A stretch of DNA of 64,000 nt, taken from Fratercula arctica. Lineage: Eukaryota; Chordata; Aves; Charadriiformes; Alcidae. The notes beneath the pieces were generated by a model. That model saw only the letters and a list, made by a program, of their open reading frames with translations. It had not been told where the DNA came from and ran no database searches. The stretch lies in assembly GCA_947846985.1 (NCBI GenBank), contig CANTUZ010000027.1:3221535-3285534 (forward strand), given 5' to 3'. Shown here piece by piece: positions 63,601 to 64,000 of the stretch (positions within the stretch are counted from its first letter, which is position 1; each line of letters begins with the position of its first letter). The translations under genes and the position numbers were made by a program.

Positions 63601-64000
63601 CAAACGTCCCAAGATGGCTGCCACGCCCAAGCAGCCACAGGGAAACCATGGCTTCTTTTAAAGCTCTCTGGCAATTGCTTGCATAGCCCACAGACCTTGT
63701 GCTCTGGGCTTTCCTGGTGCCTTCAGCCTCAAAACCAGCCTTTCTCATTCGCACCAGGGCAGGCCTCCAAAATGACCATATGTCTGGAGATGGCTGCCAC
63801 GCCCAAGCAGCCATGAGAGAAAACCATGGCTTCTTTTAAAGCTCTCTGGCAATTGCTTGCATAGCCCCACAGACCTTGTTGCTCTGGGCTTTCCTGGTGC
63901 CTTCAGCCTCAAAACCAGCCTTTCTCATTCGCACCAGGGCAGGCCTCCAAAATACCATATGTCTGGAGATGGCTGCCACGCCCAAGCAGCCATGAGGAAA

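Larger units (their letters stand above)
1965..64000 (+). repeat. ~179-bp satellite DNA array, about 346 head-to-tail monomers
   Basis: The whole stretch is one satellite. For example, one monomer starts with GCTGCC at 9655 and the next at 9834, exactly 179 bp later; 178- and 180-bp copies are also common. Conserved anchors in order are CCACGCCCAAGCAGCC, a CCATGG block, GGCTTCTTTTAAAGCTC, CTGGGAACCGCTTCCATCG, GAGCTTGGCTCTCCGTG, CTTTCCTGG, GCCTTCAGCCTCAAAACC and CAGCCTTTCTCA, followed by a variable diagnostic block. Class A monomers carry CACGTTTGGCCTCAAAAATA or CAGGGCCCCCTTCAAAAATA there. Class B monomers carry CAATTGCTTGCATAGCCCC earlier and TTCGCACCAGGGCAGG plus CATATGTCTGGAGAT in the block. 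All monomers seen lie in the same orientation; I found no inversion and no inserted element. Most variants are CpG to TpG or CpA. The array extends beyond the right edge. The strand is arbitrary. The family is not recognised. Confidence 0.98.
46561..64000 (+). repeat. Satellite domain 3: higher-order repeats of 11-22 monomers
   Basis: About 97 monomers with few stray indels. A recognisable starter monomer (AAATACCATGGCTTG or AAATAACATGGCTTG, then TTTTAATGCTCTCTGGAAAC, ending in a CCAGGACCGCCTTC-type block) begins near 47732, 49699, 53097, 56676, 60615 and 62760. It is followed each time by a similar order of monomer types that ends in an ACTCATTCCACG or related monomer and then a class B monomer. 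The steps are 1967, 3398, 3579, 3939 and 2145 bp, i.e. 11, 19, 20, 22 and 12 monomers. A distinctive CAATAATAACAGAAATCCC monomer occurs once in each of the last three full units (53576, 57155, 61092). The structure is a variable-length higher-order repeat still in progress at the window edge. Confidence 0.8.

Noticed and set aside
2630..64000. CENP-B box in class B monomers (ATTCGCACCAGGGCAGG)
   Set aside because: It keeps the TTCG and the central A of the NTTCGNNNNANNCGGGN core, but the CGGG half is GCAG, so only six of the nine core positions match. The similarity is within chance.
1965..64000. Alpha satellite or a named bird, reptile or mammal satellite
   Set aside because: The length (179 against 171 bp) and sequence do not match alpha satellite as I know it, and I cannot recall a matching family. 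Naming one would be a guess.
1965..64000. Embedded transposons, tRNA, rRNA or other RNA genes
   Set aside because: The period and anchors continue through the whole array without a break longer than a few bases. No foreign insert, target-site duplication, cloverleaf or rRNA-like stretch was seen.

Overview
The window is almost entirely non-coding tandem repeat DNA, and I see no gene, RNA gene, transposon, phage or operon in it. It looks like a eukaryotic heterochromatic locus, pericentromeric or centromeric in style, from a Hi-C-scaffolded long-read assembly. A vertebrate is most likely. The reasons are a roughly nucleosome-sized satellite in an uninterrupted array of more than 62 kb, multi-monomer higher-order repeats, and repeat variants dominated by CpG to TpG/CpA changes, as expected of methylated germline DNA. 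I cannot name the species or match the satellite to a published family.

Layout. (1) 1-1698 is a GC-rich minisatellite of about 32-33 bp per unit (roughly 50 units), each with a TGACATCA core and a GGGCAGTCAG box. It runs off the left edge. (2) 1699-1898 is exactly 200 N, the size of a default scaffolding gap, so the two repeat families flanking it are not proven neighbours. (3) 1899-1964 is a short non-repetitive to degenerate edge. (4) 1965-64000 is one head-to-tail array of a ~179-bp satellite, about 346 monomers, which runs off the right edge.

The satellite has two main monomer classes. Class A has a CACGTTTGGCCTC or CAGGRCCCCCTTC diagnostic block. Class B has TTCGCACCAGGGCAGG followed by CATATG. 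The array divides into domains. From 1965 to about 8570 it is mostly class A, and every monomer reads AGATTGCT. From about 8570 to 18540 class B becomes frequent and the AGATGGCT variant appears. From about 18540 to 46560 there is a heterogeneous mosaic with private variants and multi-kilobase duplicated blocks (offsets of about 4485, 8785, 2695, 3401 and 716 bp, all near multiples of 179). From about 46560 to 64000 there is a cleaner array organised as variable-length higher-order repeats of 11-22 monomers.

The many open frames on both strands are by-products of the repeat: the monomer is 3n+2 bp long and has few stops. The observations most worth following up are the higher-order structure, the domain change with a possible YY1-like motif gain, the indel-rich patches that look like consensus error, and the uncertain junction at the N gap.
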